64,000 nt of DNA. Origin: Paenibacillus puerhi (lineage in GTDB: Bacteria > Bacillota > Bacilli > Paenibacillales > NBRC-103111). Under the pieces are notes generated by a model. The model was given only the letters and a program-made list of their open reading frames with translations, did not search any database and had not been told where the DNA came from. Position numbers and translations under genes: made by a program. Below, piece after piece: positions 1 through 8,871 of this stretch. The stretch is taken from the NCBI RefSeq assembly GCF_009846885.1, contig NZ_WUWM01000015.1, positions 62,001 through 126,000 of the forward strand, written 5' to 3'. Position 1 is the first letter of the stretch. Each line of letters begins with the position of its first letter.

Positions 1-100
1 TATGATGTCCGCGCTACGCGCCTACGAAGCCAACCAGAAAATGGTGCAGTATTACGATAAAAGCATGGAGAAAGCGGTAAATGAAATCGGGCGCGTCTAA
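1..100 (+). CDS. flhO: Flagellar basal-body rod protein, C-terminal end (FlhO/FlgG family), partial
   Basis: Only the last 32 codons are in the window, read in the frame starting at base 2 and ending with TAA at 98-100. The tail contains LRAYEANQKMVQ, the C-terminal signature of the FlgG/FlgF/FlgE rod-hook family, which packs into the D0 coiled coil of the axial structure. It lies 51 bases before a second rod-type gene, the flhO-flhP order known in Bacillus upstream of fabZ. The assignment as flhO rather than another FlgG paralogue is inferred from that order, because the diagnostic N-terminal part lies outside the window. Confidence 0.8.
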   Translation, partial: MMSALRAYEANQKMVQYYDKSMEKAVNEIGRV

Positions 101-151
101 GCCTGCTGCAGGTGCCGTCCCTCAAGTTTGGCGATTAGGAGGAATGCTTGA

Positions 152-1024
152 ATGAACAACTCGATGATTAACTCTTCGGTAAGCATGAAAGCCCTGCAGC
201 AAAAGCTCGATTTGCTGGCTAATAATATATCCAACGTCAACACGACCGGGTATAAGCGGAAGGAAGCTTCGTTCCAGGATGTGTTGACCAGTGTGAAGCA
301 GCAGCCGCAAAACTTCCAGAAGGAAGGGCGCCTGACTCCGCTTGGCTACAATCAGGGATGGGGCAGCAAGCTGGTAGAGGCACAGCTTAATATGGAGCAG
401 GGATCGCTTCAAAACACCGCGAATCCTCTTGATTTTGCCATAGAGGGCAATGGATTGTTCGAGATTGCCACGGTGACGCTGAATGCGAATAATGAACCGG
501 TGCAGACGATCCGCTGGACTCGCAACGGGGCGTTCGATGTCTCGCCATCCGTCGATCCGGGCGACCCGGACGGATATCTGACTACCAAGGACGGTCATTA
601 TATCGTGGGGGCGGACAACAATCCGATCCGCGTACCGGTTAATCATCGGTTAACGGTACAGCCGGATGGAACGGTCATCGCCTACAATGAAGTTGACCGG
701 TCTGCTCCGTCGACCGAGCTCGGTCAAATCAAGACCGTGCGCGTTGTTCGTCCGCAGCTGCTCCAGCAAGTAGGGGACAACCTGTATGCGCTGGCCGCCG
801 ACATCACGCCGGAACAGAGGGAAGAGATCCTTCAGACGGTGACGGCGGGTAATAACACCGTTGATCCGATTACGGTACGGCAAGGCTTTATCGAACAGTC
901 GAACGTTAATTTGTCGGAAGAGATGACAGAGCTTGTCATGGTACAGCGGGCGTTTCAGTTAAATTCGCGGGCCATCTCCTCTGCCGACCAATTGATGAAT
1001 CTGGCCAATAATTTGCGCGTGTAA
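152..1024 (+). CDS. flhP: Flagellar hook-basal body protein FlhP (FlgG-like distal rod protein)
   Basis: 290 residues, ATG start after the SD TAGGAGGAAT at about 137-146. The N-terminus carries the rod motif LLANNISNVNTTGYKRKEAS (residues about 21-40) that all axial rod and hook proteins share. The C-terminus (VNLSEEMTELVMVQRAFQLNSR, split here as two halves of the same motif) is the matching D0 helix; the middle is the FlgG-type D1 beta domain with GNGLFEI near residue 104. In Bacillus FlhO and FlhP build the rod between basal body and hook and are exported by the flagellar type III system. It is co-directional with the partial flhO. No oddities; full family length. Confidence 0.93.
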   Translation: MNNSMINSSVSMKALQQKLDLLANNISNVNTTGYKRKEASFQDVLTSVKQQPQNFQKEGRLTPLGYNQGWGSKLVEAQLNMEQGSLQNTANPLDFAIEGNGLFEIATVTLNANNEPVQTIRWTRNGAFDVSPSVDPGDPDGYLTTKDGHYIVGADNNPIRVPVNHRLTVQPDGTVIAYNEVDRSAPSTELGQIKTVRVVRPQLLQQVGDNLYALAADITPEQREEILQTVTAGNNTVDPITVRQGFIEQSNVNLSEEMTELVMVQRAFQLNSRAISSADQLMNLANNLRV

Positions 1025-1052
1025 TGGCCGTACGCAAAGCGAGGTAGGAAGT

Positions 1053-1271
1053 TTGAGCGACAACCGAAAGAAAGCGAAGCCCGCAACGAAGACATGGGTC
1101 AAAGTGATCAAGGCGATCATACGCTGGACGTGGATCCCGATTGCGAGTTTGGCGGCGCTTTTCATAGGACTTTCGATAGGGTATGTGTATATTGGAAAGC
1201 AGCCGTTGGATGAGGTTTTTGAACTCAACACCTGGCGTCATTTATTCGATCTTATATTTGCCAATACATGA
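1053..1271 (+). CDS. Small membrane protein, EpuA / 'RNA polymerase subunit beta' family (DUF), function unknown
   Basis: 72 residues from a TTG start, SD GAGGTAGG at 1041-1048. A basic N-terminus (about residues 1-18, many Lys) is followed by one transmembrane helix (about 27-50, WIPIASLAALFIGLSIGYVY) and a short tail. Proteins like this occur after flhO-flhP in Bacillales and are often labelled 'DNA-directed RNA polymerase subunit beta' by a legacy transfer; nothing here resembles RpoB. The EpuA-type family is my recognition from layout and sequence pattern, not from a search. It sits 28 bases after flhP and ends at a terminator, so it is probably the last gene of the rod operon. Confidence 0.72.
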   Translation: MSDNRKKAKPATKTWVKVIKAIIRWTWIPIASLAALFIGLSIGYVYIGKQPLDEVFELNTWRHLFDLIFANT

Positions 1272-1288
1272 GTGATCGAGACCAACGA

Positions 1289-1319
1289 GACTCCCTTGCA
1301 GGGAGTTTTATTTTTTTTG
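1289..1319 (+). terminator. Rho-independent terminator after the flhO-flhP operon
   Basis: A 7-bp stem ACTCCCT/AGGGAGT with a TGC loop is followed by a run of Ts broken by one A. It lies 17 bases after the stop of the small membrane protein gene. Confidence 0.85.
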
Positions 1320-1334
1320 TGATAAAGGTATAAT
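1306..1334 (+). promoter_or_regulatory. Possible SigA promoter for the phosphatidyltransferase gene
   Basis: A perfect -10 box TATAAT at 1329-1334 lies 28 bases before the GTG start. The only -35 candidate at 17-base spacing is a weak TTTTAT inside the terminator T-run, so the -35 is doubtful. Confidence 0.4.
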
Positions 1335-1361
1335 GAATGGATGTAGGGGGGAACAACTGCT

Positions 1362-1889
1362 GTGTGGAATTTGCCCAATGCATTAACGCTATGCCGGCTT
1401 CTCCTGATTCCCATCTATGGGGTCGTTTTTGCATCAGGCTACGTCAAGAGCGCTTTTTTTGTGCTGCTTGCAGCAGGGCTTACCGATGTGCTGGACGGCT
1501 ATCTGGCACGTAAACATAATCAAGTGACGGCTATGGGGAGTATGCTGGACCCGCTTGCGGATAAGCTGATGATGCTGACGGTTATCTTGTCGCTCGTATT
1601 TTCGAGCATGATTTCATGGGCAGCCGCCGCCGCCATCTTTTTGCGGGATGCGGGGATGATTGTAGGCTCGGCCATTTTTCACTTTCGAGGAAAGAAGACC
1701 GTCCCGGCCAATGCGCTAGGCAAGCTTACAACGGTGCTTTATTATGTCGCGATCCTGCTGATTGTGTTTCAGCTCCCGTTCGCGGATGCCTATCTCTGGT
1801 TCGTCATAGCGGTTTCCTTTCTTGCATCTGTTATTTATATTCTTCAATTTAAGTTGTTAAATAAGGGCAGCGCCGGCCACCAGCGTTAA
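1362..1889 (+). CDS. CDP-alcohol phosphatidyltransferase, PgsA-like (phosphatidylglycerophosphate synthase family)
   Basis: 175 residues from a GTG start (MWNLPNALTLCRLLLIP), SD TAGGGGGGAA at about 1343-1352. The CDP-alcohol transferase motif D-x2-DG-x2-AR-x8-G-x3-D-x3-D is complete at about residues 42-66 (DVLDGYLAR ... GSMLDPLAD), with the Asp residues that bind metal and CDP. Four or more hydrophobic helices make it an integral membrane enzyme. The family condenses CDP-diacylglycerol with an alcohol such as glycerol-3-phosphate. It is a little shorter than PgsA of B. subtilis (about 193 aa), and a second paralogue elsewhere could be the true PgsA, so the acceptor is not certain. Confidence 0.85.
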   Translation: MWNLPNALTLCRLLLIPIYGVVFASGYVKSAFFVLLAAGLTDVLDGYLARKHNQVTAMGSMLDPLADKLMMLTVILSLVFSSMISWAAAAAIFLRDAGMIVGSAIFHFRGKKTVPANALGKLTTVLYYVAILLIVFQLPFADAYLWFVIAVSFLASVIYILQFKLLNKGSAGHQR

Positions 1890-1893
1890 AAAA

Positions 1894-1945
1894 GAGCCCA
1901 TGCCGAGGCTTTGCAGCCGATCGCTGCACTCTGTGGCATAAGCTC
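1894..1945 (+). repeat. Nested inverted repeat between the phosphatidyltransferase gene and fabZ
   Basis: An outer imperfect stem (GAGC..ATGCC with GGCAT..GCTC) encloses a perfect inner hairpin TGCAGC/GCTGCA at 1912-1917 and 1923-1928. No T-run follows, so it is a poor terminator; it could be a processing site or leader structure for fabZ. Confidence 0.45.
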
Positions 1946-2042
1946 CCTTATATCAACCTTCATTTACTGCAGCTCATGAAGGGACAAGCGTTATTTTTTG
2001 CCAACGAGACTGATTTTATTCGATGAAGGGAGCTTATATATT

Positions 2043-2474
2043 TTGTATGACACGCAGCAAGTTCAAGAGATCATTCCACACCGCTATCCGTTTCTGCTCG
2101 TAGACCGGATTCTGGAGGTAGAGCCTGGAGTCAGAGCGGTCGGGTTAAAAAATGTCACGATCAACGAGCCCTTTTTTCAAGGTCATTTTCCGGGCTATCC
2201 GGTTATGCCAGGCGTCTTGGTTACCGAAGCATTGGCTCAGGTCGGGGCTGTGGCACTATTGAAAGTAGAAAGCAATCAAGGTAAAATCGGGCTGCTGGCC
2301 GGCATTAACGACTTCCGTTTCCGGGATCAAGTTAAGCCGGGAGACACTTTGATTTTGGAAGTGGTCATCACGAGAGTGAAGGGAACCATCGGTAAAGGGC
2401 AGGCTACGGCCAAGGTCAATGATCGGGTGGTTGCCGAGGGCGAGATTATGTTCGCTCTCATCAATCAAGAGTAA
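2043..2474 (+). CDS. fabZ: 3-hydroxyacyl-[acyl-carrier-protein] dehydratase FabZ
   Basis: 143 residues if the in-frame TTG at 2043 is used; it follows the SD AAGGGAG at about 2026-2032 and gives [20 protein letters not shown], matching the usual FabZ N-terminus and length. A longer frame from TTG 1998 would add 15 residues without a good SD. The hot-dog fold signature [19 protein letters not shown] holds the catalytic His and Glu. FabZ dehydrates 3-hydroxyacyl-ACP to trans-2-enoyl-ACP in the fatty acid elongation cycle. fabZ downstream of flhO-flhP is the Bacillus order, so the neighbourhood supports the call. Confidence 0.95.
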   Translation: MYDTQQVQEIIPHRYPFLLVDRILEVEPGVRAVGLKNVTINEPFFQGHFPGYPVMPGVLVTEALAQVGAVALLKVESNQGKIGLLAGINDFRFRDQVKPGDTLILEVVITRVKGTIGKGQATAKVNDRVVAEGEIMFALINQE

Positions 2475-2546
2475 GGCAGCTTAGAGCTTAAGACTGGATG
2501 GGACTACCGGTACATACATACAAACGGGTAGAGGAGATGGACGAGG

Positions 2547-4256
2547 ATGAGTACGCAAACACGTGTGCAAGAACAGTATGAACTGTGGTTAAACGACCAG
2601 GCGATTGATCAGGCTACGAAAGAGGAGCTTCAAGCTATCGCAGGGGATGCGAAGGAAGTGGAAGACCGGTTCTACCGGGATCTTGAATTTGGCACAGGCG
2701 GTTTGCGCGGGGTCATCGGAGCGGGAACCAACCGGATGAATGTCTATACGATCGCGCGTGCTACGCAAGGTCTGGCGCAATTTCTGCTGGCAACCGGAGC
2801 TTCGTCGCCTTCCGTGGTCATTGCTTACGATTCGCGCAACCAATCCCCTGAGTTCGCTCTGGAAACGGCCAAGGTGCTGGCTGGCAACGGAATCAAGGCC
2901 TATGTATTCGAATCGCTGCGGACAACCCCGGAGCTGTCTTTTGCCGTCAGGTATTTGCAGGCATCTGCCGGTGTCGTGATTACGGCGAGTCATAATCCTC
3001 CCGAGTACAACGGTTACAAAGTATATGGCAAGGACGGGGGACAGCTTGTTCCGGATCAGGCCGAGCAGGTCATCGCCGAGATCCGCAGCGTACAGTCCTT
3101 CTCGGATGTACGCCGGTTGACCCGGAGCGAGGCAGAGAGCAAGCGGCTGCTGGAATGGATTGGGGATGCCGTCGATACGGCTTATATCGAGGCGGTCACC
3201 TCCGTCAGCTTGAACACCGACCTTGTCACCCGGATGGGTGATCAATTCCGCATCGTCTTTACGCCGCTTCATGGTGCAGGTAATCTGTCGGTGCGCGCGG
3301 CGCTTGCTATGATCGGGTTCGAGCATGTGCATGTGGTGACCGAGCAGGAGCAGCCCGATGCGAATTTCTCTACAGTGAAGTCGCCAAATCCGGAGGAACG
3401 CGAAGCCTTCACACTTGCGATCCGGGATGCTAAGCAGGTCGATGCCGATATCATCATCGGTACGGATCCGGATTGCGACCGGATGGGAGCTGTGGTGAAG
3501 GACCCGCAAGGAGAATACTTCGTGTTGACGGGCAATCAGTCTGGCGCGATCATGGTCGACTATTTGCTGCGCATCTTGAAGGAGCGGGGCGAGCTGCCGG
3601 ATAACGGCGTAGTCGTGAAAACGATCGTAACGAGTGAACTGGGAGCTGTGATTGCTCGGAACTACGGAGCCGAGGTCGTCAACACCTTGACCGGTTTCAA
3701 ATATATCGGAGAGAAGATGACCCAATACGAGCAAACGGGCGAAGCCAGATTCCTCTTCGGCTATGAGGAGAGCTACGGTTACTTGGCAGGCACATATGCG
3801 CGCGACAAGGATGCCGTGATCGCTTCCATGCTGATCTGCGAGGCGGCCGCTTACTATAAGAGCCAAGGCAAGACCCTCTATGATGTGCTTCAAGAGCTGT
3901 ATGCCCAGTACGGTTATTTCCTGGAGAAGCTGGAGTCCCGTACGCTGAAGGGCAAGGACGGCGTAGAGAAAATTCAGGCCATTATGCAGGACTGGCGCCT
4001 TCAACCGCCTGCCGAGCTGAACGGATTGAAGGTCGTGAAGGTAGAGGATTTCTCGCAAGGCTTGTACGGGCTTCCTGTTGAAAACGTACTGAAGTATACG
4101 CTGGAGGACGATTCCTGGTTCTGCTTGCGTCCGTCGGGTACAGAGCCGAAGATCAAAGTATATTTCGCCGTTCGCGGCGAGACGGGTGAAGCGGCTGCGC
4201 AGGCCATCAACGGACTTGTTCAGAACGTAATGTCCCGTGTAGATCAATTTCAGTGA
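2547..4256 (+). CDS. pgcA: Phospho-sugar mutase (alpha-phosphoglucomutase/phosphomannomutase, PgcA type)
   Basis: 569 residues, ATG start, with a GAGGA-type SD just upstream. The alpha-D-phosphohexomutase four-domain fold is visible: phosphoserine loop TASHNPPEYNGYK near residue 146, metal loop DPDCDRMG near residue 312, sugar-binding loop GYEESYGY near residue 409, and the C-terminal phosphate-binding loop RPSGTEPKIKVY. It interconverts glucose-6-P and glucose-1-P (or the mannose pair), feeding UDP-glucose and wall or lipid glycans. The length fits PgcA of B. subtilis (about 581 aa) rather than the shorter GlmM. Its stop is 17 bases before the next gene's start, so it may supply sugar phosphates to the surface-polymer locus that follows; that link is inference. 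Confidence 0.88.
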   Translation: MSTQTRVQEQYELWLNDQAIDQATKEELQAIAGDAKEVEDRFYRDLEFGTGGLRGVIGAGTNRMNVYTIARATQGLAQFLLATGASSPSVVIAYDSRNQSPEFALETAKVLAGNGIKAYVFESLRTTPELSFAVRYLQASAGVVITASHNPPEYNGYKVYGKDGGQLVPDQAEQVIAEIRSVQSFSDVRRLTRSEAESKRLLEWIGDAVDTAYIEAVTSVSLNTDLVTRMGDQFRIVFTPLHGAGNLSVRAALAMIGFEHVHVVTEQEQPDANFSTVKSPNPEEREAFTLAIRDAKQVDADIIIGTDPDCDRMGAVVKDPQGEYFVLTGNQSGAIMVDYLLRILKERGELPDNGVVVKTIVTSELGAVIARNYGAEVVNTLTGFKYIGEKMTQYEQTGEARFLFGYEESYGYLAGTYARDKDAVIASMLICEAAAYYKSQGKTLYDVLQELYAQYGYFLEKLESRTLKGKDGVEKIQAIMQDWRLQPPAELNGLKVVKVEDFSQGLYGLPVENVLKYTLEDDSWFCLRPSGTEPKIKVYFAVRGETGEAAAQAINGLVQNVMSRVDQFQ

Positions 4257-4273
4257 CAGTGGGAGCTGACAGC

Positions 4274-6334
4274 GTGAAGGAAAGGTATGCAAGATGGAAC
4301 AAACTGGCGATTAAAGGGCTGTGGTGGCTGGTCATTATCGGGATGCTGGCCGCCATCCCCGTTGCGTATGAGCGGCATCAGACGGAGCAGCAGTCCGGAC
4401 GCAAGGTAGATGTGGTATTCGATTATCGGGATCTTCTGGAAATATCGGATACACAGCCGGATCCCCGCAGCTTCATCGACCAGCAGCTGAAGCTTCTTCA
4501 GGAGCATGGCGTCCGGTCGCTCGCTGTCTATGAGGCCACGCTGAATGAGCTGAAGCTCAGCCGTCGCATCGAGGTCTTTTCTTCCCATGAGGCAACGGCG
4601 CTTACGCAGACTCCGATTTCACCTAACGAGAACTTTACCTATATTCTGTTCACGGAGAAGGAGTCTGAGCCGCGTATTCGAGAGATGGTGGAGAAGAGCT
4701 TCGGCCTGCTCCAGGTTCAAGTAAGTCCCTGGAGCTATAAGGGTCAGCCGGGGATGATCATCCGGATGGGGATGGAAGAAGCTTTGATGCAGACGCTGGA
4801 CCCTGACTTTATCACCATGCAGAAGCTCAAGGAGCAAGGGTTCTCTTTGGTCGTTCGTTTGTCTAACCGTCGTCCTTTCCAAACGAACCCGATGGATAAG
4901 CTGTTAGGCGATCTACAGAGGCTTGGAGTCAAGTGGATCATCGTTGACGGAGATTCCGTACCGGGTTTTGTCAGCGCCGAGGATACCTTAAACTTAGACA
5001 AGATGGGCGAAATGCTGCGTGAGCACCATATCGGCCTGGCTGCTATAGAGATGCAGAAAACGCCGCAAAAAGGGTTTAATGGCTTGGCCAAGCGGATCCA
5101 TCATCAGGTTGTCCGGTTGCACTCTTTTACCGAGTCCGATTCGACCAAGCTGACGGAGAGTCTGACCGAAGAAGAATTGAACGGGCGTATTCAAGGAATG
5201 GCGGATCGGCTTGTGCTAGCGGTTAAGGACCGCAATATTCGGATGCTTTTCCTTAATGCGCGTGCAGTAAAAAGCGCGGAGAAGGGCAAGATCGTCAATC
5301 CGCTTAGCGCAATGTACGAAGCGCTGGATGGACCGGAGGGAGCGCTGCCGCGGATTGAGAAGGCCGGATATACGTTCGGTACGGCACAGAGCTTCCAGCT
5401 TGTTCATTCGGGGTGGCAGACCGTCGCCAAGCTTCTATTATGGATCGGGGCCGTTGCCTTGATCGCCGTCACTTTATCGTATTTCGTGGCGGAGCTGACC
5501 CTGTTGATATTCTTGCTCGGTATGATCGGCTCTGCAGGCCTGTTCGTCTTGAGCTCCAGCCTGTTCGCGCAAGCACTGGCACTGGGAGCGGGCACATGCG
5601 CTTCCTCGCTTGCTATTATGTTCGCCTTGCGGGCGTCGAAGCGTAGGAACGATATGCCTTCAGTTTCCAAACGCTTCGGTTTCGCCGTGTTGCTCCTGAT
5701 TCGATCGTCGTTGATCTCGGCTATCGGTATTTTATTTATCGTCGGCCTGTTGAATCAGATTACGTATTCCCTTGTTCTGGAGCAGTTCCGGGGCGTCAGC
5801 GTGCTTCATCTGGCTCCGATACTGATTGTTGGGGTGTACTGGCTGTTATTCCTGGAGCCAATCAGTCACAGGGAACGGTTAATACGCACGCGTGAATTGT
5901 TGTCCAAGCATATCAGCGTTCTTTGGGTCGTCGCTTTCGTGGCAATCGCTGCGGCCGGCTTCTATTATTTGTCCAGAACGGGCAATGAAGGCACGACGAC
6001 AGGAGTCGAACGTTACTTCCGGGCATTTCTGGAAAATACGCTTGGGGTTCGACCGCGGATTAAGGAATTCATGTTCGCCCATCCGCTGTTCATTCTTGGA
6101 GCGTACTTGAGCTTCAAATACAGAAACGCCTTGCTTCTGATCCTGATCGGAGTCATCGGGCAAGCTTCAATTGTAGATACGTTCGCGCATTTGCATACAC
6201 CGCTTGTCATTTCCTCCATTCGGGTTGTATACGGACTGGCGTTCGGCACGCTGATCGGCTTCGGTCTAATCATCGTATGGGAGATTGTCATAAGGAGTTG
6301 GCGTCGTTGGGTACCCCGCATCAGCGCATCGTAA
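4274..6334 (+). CDS. DUF5693 family membrane protein next to csaB, function unknown
   Basis: 686 residues from GTG 4274, chosen because GGGAG at 4261-4265 is 8 bases upstream; an earlier in-frame GTG at 4253 overlaps pgcA and has no better SD. One transmembrane helix near residues 12-30 anchors a large extracytoplasmic domain (to about residue 380), followed by about eight to ten hydrophobic helices to the C-terminus. I recognise the architecture as the DUF5693 family that accompanies csaB in Paenibacillus-type genomes; no reaction is known to me. It overlaps csaB by 28 bases, which suggests translational coupling and a joint role in making or exporting the pyruvylated wall polymer. It could be a polymerase, ligase or transporter; the sequence does not decide. 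Confidence 0.8.
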   Translation: MKERYARWNKLAIKGLWWLVIIGMLAAIPVAYERHQTEQQSGRKVDVVFDYRDLLEISDTQPDPRSFIDQQLKLLQEHGVRSLAVYEATLNELKLSRRIEVFSSHEATALTQTPISPNENFTYILFTEKESEPRIREMVEKSFGLLQVQVSPWSYKGQPGMIIRMGMEEALMQTLDPDFITMQKLKEQGFSLVVRLSNRRPFQTNPMDKLLGDLQRLGVKWIIVDGDSVPGFVSAEDTLNLDKMGEMLREHHIGLAAIEMQKTPQKGFNGLAKRIHHQVVRLHSFTESDSTKLTESLTEEELNGRIQGMADRLVLAVKDRNIRMLFLNARAVKSAEKGKIVNPLSAMYEALDGPEGALPRIEKAGYTFGTAQSFQLVHSGWQTVAKLLLWIGAVALIAVTLSYFVAELTLLIFLLGMIGSAGLFVLSSSLFAQALALGAGTCASSLAIMFALRASKRRNDMPSVSKRFGFAVLLLIRSSLISAIGILFIVGLLNQITYSLVLEQFRGVSVLHLAPILIVGVYWLLFLEPISHRERLIRTRELLSKHISVLWVVAFVAIAAAGFYYLSRTGNEGTTTGVERYFRAFLENTLGVRPRIKEFMFAHPLFILGAYLSFKYRNALLLILIGVIGQASIVDTFAHLHTPLVISSIRVVYGLAFGTLIGFGLIIVWEIVIRSWRRWVPRISAS

Positions 6335-7464
6335 TCTCAGGCTATTACGGATTTAACAACAGCGGCGACGAAGCGGTGCTTCAATCGATCCTGCTTGCCT
6401 TGAAAGAGCAGGGAGCGCGGCAGGGGGTGCAGTTCACCCCTGTCGTTCTATCCATCAACCCGGAATGGACCTCGCGCACCTACGGGGTCGAGTCGGTGCA
6501 CCGGATGAGGCCGAAGGAAGTGTGGCGCGCCCTGAAGACATCAGGCGGCCTGATCAGCGGCGGGGGCAGTTTGCTGCAGGATGAGACGAGCGCCAAAACG
6601 ATTCCTTACTATGTGGCGGTCATCCGGATGGCTCAGTGGCTGAAAAAGCCTGTGTTTATCTATTCGCAGGGGATAGGCCCTGTGCATCGCAAGCTGTTCT
6701 ATGGCTTTATACGCTCTGCTTTCCGCCGTTGCGAGGATGTGACCGTCCGCGATGAGGAGTCCAAGGCATTATTGGTGAGCATGGGCTTACAGGAACAGAA
6801 GGTGACCGTCGTGCCCGATCCCGTCATGGGGATGCCCTTGCCCGAGGGAACGGTCGCCCGCACGGAGAAACCGGAGGGTCCTGTTATCGGCGTCTCCGTT
6901 CGCTGGTGGAATGATGACCGTTCGGAGCTGAACGCGGTGGCGGATGCGCTGCGTCAGGTGCTGGAGCAAAGCAAGGCGCATGTGCGCTTCCTGCCGTTTC
7001 ATCTTCCTTCTGATGAACAGGCCTCCTTGTATGTACAGGAGCAGTTAGGGGAAATGTATAAGGGACGGACCTCCATCGCCAACAACATTACACATCCCCA
7101 GCATATGCTTGCCGAGGTGGCAGACTGTCACGCTCTTCTAGGTATGAGACTGCATGCACTGATCTATGCGGCCGGCAGATATGTGCCTATGGTTGGGCTG
7201 TCCTACGATCCGAAGATCGATCAGTTTTTAAATCGTCTCGATATGAAGCCTGCTGCCAGTACGAGGCTCCCGGATAGCGCTGCGCTGGCAGCCGAGCTTC
7301 TGGACCATCTCCGCAACCGCGAAGCCTGGGTGGAAGAGAAGCGCGAGAGGATAGCTCGTCTGCAGGAAGAAGCCCAGCGCCCTGCTGAGCGGATCGCCCG
7401 ATTTTTTGCTCGCCAAGCGGTTCGATCATCCTCCGAAGGGGTTAAGAATGTGCAGGGCAAGTAG
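6307..7464 (+). CDS. csaB: Polysaccharide pyruvyl transferase CsaB
   Basis: 385 residues from TTG 6307, placed 9 bases after AAGGAG (6292-6297) inside the end of the preceding gene; an ATG at 6277 is in frame but lacks an SD. The N-terminus (IVISGYYGFNNSGDEAVL) and the C-terminal GMRLHALIYAAGRYVPMVG (about residues 279-297) are the conserved blocks of the polysaccharide pyruvyl transferase family, related to the GT-B fold. CsaB transfers pyruvate from phosphoenolpyruvate to a ManNAc-type sugar of the secondary cell wall polymer; the ketal-pyruvate is the ligand that SLH domains bind. Two SLH proteins are encoded within 10 kb downstream. Confident. Confidence 0.93.
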   Translation: MGTPHQRIVISGYYGFNNSGDEAVLQSILLALKEQGARQGVQFTPVVLSINPEWTSRTYGVESVHRMRPKEVWRALKTSGGLISGGGSLLQDETSAKTIPYYVAVIRMAQWLKKPVFIYSQGIGPVHRKLFYGFIRSAFRRCEDVTVRDEESKALLVSMGLQEQKVTVVPDPVMGMPLPEGTVARTEKPEGPVIGVSVRWWNDDRSELNAVADALRQVLEQSKAHVRFLPFHLPSDEQASLYVQEQLGEMYKGRTSIANNITHPQHMLAEVADCHALLGMRLHALIYAAGRYVPMVGLSYDPKIDQFLNRLDMKPAASTRLPDSAALAAELLDHLRNREAWVEEKRERIARLQEEAQRPAERIARFFARQAVRSSSEGVKNVQGK

Positions 7465-7511
7465 AAATCCCTTCGCTAAAACGTACTGTGGAGCCGTAAT
7501 TCGCAGTGAAA

Positions 7512-7541
7512 GTGACAGGCATGAAGGGAATTGATTATAAT
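7512..7541 (+). promoter_or_regulatory. SigA-type promoter for the tagO-like gene
   Basis: GTGACA (7512-7517), an 18-base spacer, TATAAT (7536-7541). A second perfect TATAAT at 7621-7626 has only a poor -35, so two start points are possible. The gap 7465-7662 holds nothing else I recognise. Confidence 0.6.
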
Positions 7542-7662
7542 CCTTGAAAAACTATGAAAACCAGCGGAAAACCGCCCAAATTCACTCAAAATGCGTATGG
7601 AGTTTAACGGACTGCGCGCGTATAATTTGAAGTGTTTGGGGGTTTCATAGAAAAAAGGGGTT

Positions 7663-8790
7663 GTGAACGCACATATGAATTGGTTATACGTGATCGGATT
7701 CGCTGCTGCTTTGATGATCGCATTGCTGATGACACCGCTGGTCAAACGTTTTGCCTTCTGGGTGGGAGCTGTCGATGCACCGAACCATCGCAAGGTACAT
7801 AGTCGCATTATGCCGCGGCTCGGCGGACTGGCTATTTTTATTGCTTTTGTAGCTTCTTATTTTGTCGTATCTCCGGCTATGGATTCGCTCAAGTCGGATG
7901 TGATATTCGGACTGCTTGTCGGCGGAGCGATCGTTGTGCTCATTGGCGCGCTGGATGATCGGTTTGACTTATCGCCCAAAATCAAATTGCTGGGACAAAT
8001 TCTGGCGGCAAGCGTCGTCGTTTATTCCGGCGTTGTCATCGATTTGGTTAACGTTCCGTTTGGGGATCAGGTCATTTCGCTGGAGTGGCTGGCGGTGCCG
8101 CTGACGATTTTCTGGATTGTTGGAGTGACCAACGCCATTAACCTGATTGACGGGTTGGACGGCTTATCGGCCGGAGTCTCCGGGATCGCGACCACGACCA
8201 TCCTCATCCTTGCATTGATGATGGGTAACGTTACGGTTGTTCTATTATGTACGCTGCTGCTTGGAAGCATCGCTGGATTTTTATTTTATAACTTTCATCC
8301 AGCTAAAATATTCATGGGGGATTCCGGCGCCTTATTTCTGGGCTTCACCCTGGCCACCTTATCCGTGCTTGGATTCAAGCAGGCTACGGTCGTCTCTCTT
8401 CTTGTGCCGATCATGATTCTTGGAGTGCCCTTATCGGATACGTTTTTCGCTATCATGCGCCGCTGGGTCAATAATTTGCCGATATCGGTGGCGGATAAAA
8501 GCCATTTGCATCATTGCTTGCTCCAATTAGGCTTCAGTCACCGAACCACCGTGCTGATCATATACGGAATCGCTGCCGTCTTCGGTTCTTCAGCCGTTCT
8601 GTTGTCGTATATTTCCCAGCAGGAAACGCTTTGGGCGGCTGTGCTTCTGGTCGTTATACTACTCTGTGTGCTCGTGCTCGGAGCGGAGGCCATCGGCATC
8701 ATCAGCAAGACCAAGAAGCCGGTGTTGCGTTTCTTGAATAAACTGGGACTTAAGGCCAATCTGTTGGATGCGAAGTCCAGAAATAATTAA
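7663..8790 (+). CDS. tagO: Undecaprenyl-phosphate GlcNAc-1-phosphate transferase (TagO/WecA family)
   Basis: 375 residues from GTG 7663, or 371 from the in-frame ATG 7675; an AAAGGGG stretch at about 7654-7660 is very close to the first and far from the second, so the start is open. About eleven hydrophobic helices. Family motifs are present: PNHRKVHSRIMPRLGG (residues about 44-59), DDRFDLSPKIKLLGQ, NAINLIDGLDGLSAG and KIFMGDSGALFLG with the catalytic Asp residues, and a cytoplasmic HLHH loop. The enzyme links GlcNAc-1-P (from UDP-GlcNAc) to undecaprenyl phosphate at the membrane, the first step of teichoic acid or secondary-polymer synthesis. Beside csaB it most likely starts the SLH-binding polymer. 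Confidence 0.9.
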   Translation: MNAHMNWLYVIGFAAALMIALLMTPLVKRFAFWVGAVDAPNHRKVHSRIMPRLGGLAIFIAFVASYFVVSPAMDSLKSDVIFGLLVGGAIVVLIGALDDRFDLSPKIKLLGQILAASVVVYSGVVIDLVNVPFGDQVISLEWLAVPLTIFWIVGVTNAINLIDGLDGLSAGVSGIATTTILILALMMGNVTVVLLCTLLLGSIAGFLFYNFHPAKIFMGDSGALFLGFTLATLSVLGFKQATVVSLLVPIMILGVPLSDTFFAIMRRWVNNLPISVADKSHLHHCLLQLGFSHRTTVLIIYGIAAVFGSSAVLLSYISQQETLWAAVLLVVILLCVLVLGAEAIGIISKTKKPVLRFLNKLGLKANLLDAKSRNN

Positions 8791-8815
8791 ACAAGAACAG
8801 TTAGATATGGGATAT

Positions 8816-8845
8816 ACCCCGGGTCTTTGCGGCCCGGGTTTTTTT
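8816..8845 (+). terminator. Terminator after the tagO-like gene
   Basis: A 6-bp CCCGGG/CCCGGG stem (8818-8823 and 8833-8838) is followed by seven Ts at 8839-8845. Confidence 0.9.
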
Positions 8846-8871
8846 GTGCGCGGCGGATTGCTTGAAAATGC

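Noticed and set aside
2589..4292. Long minus-strand open frame (567 codons) opposite pgcA
   Set aside because: It is the antisense of a clear phosphohexomutase with all its motifs; the antisense product has no recognisable domain and no SD.
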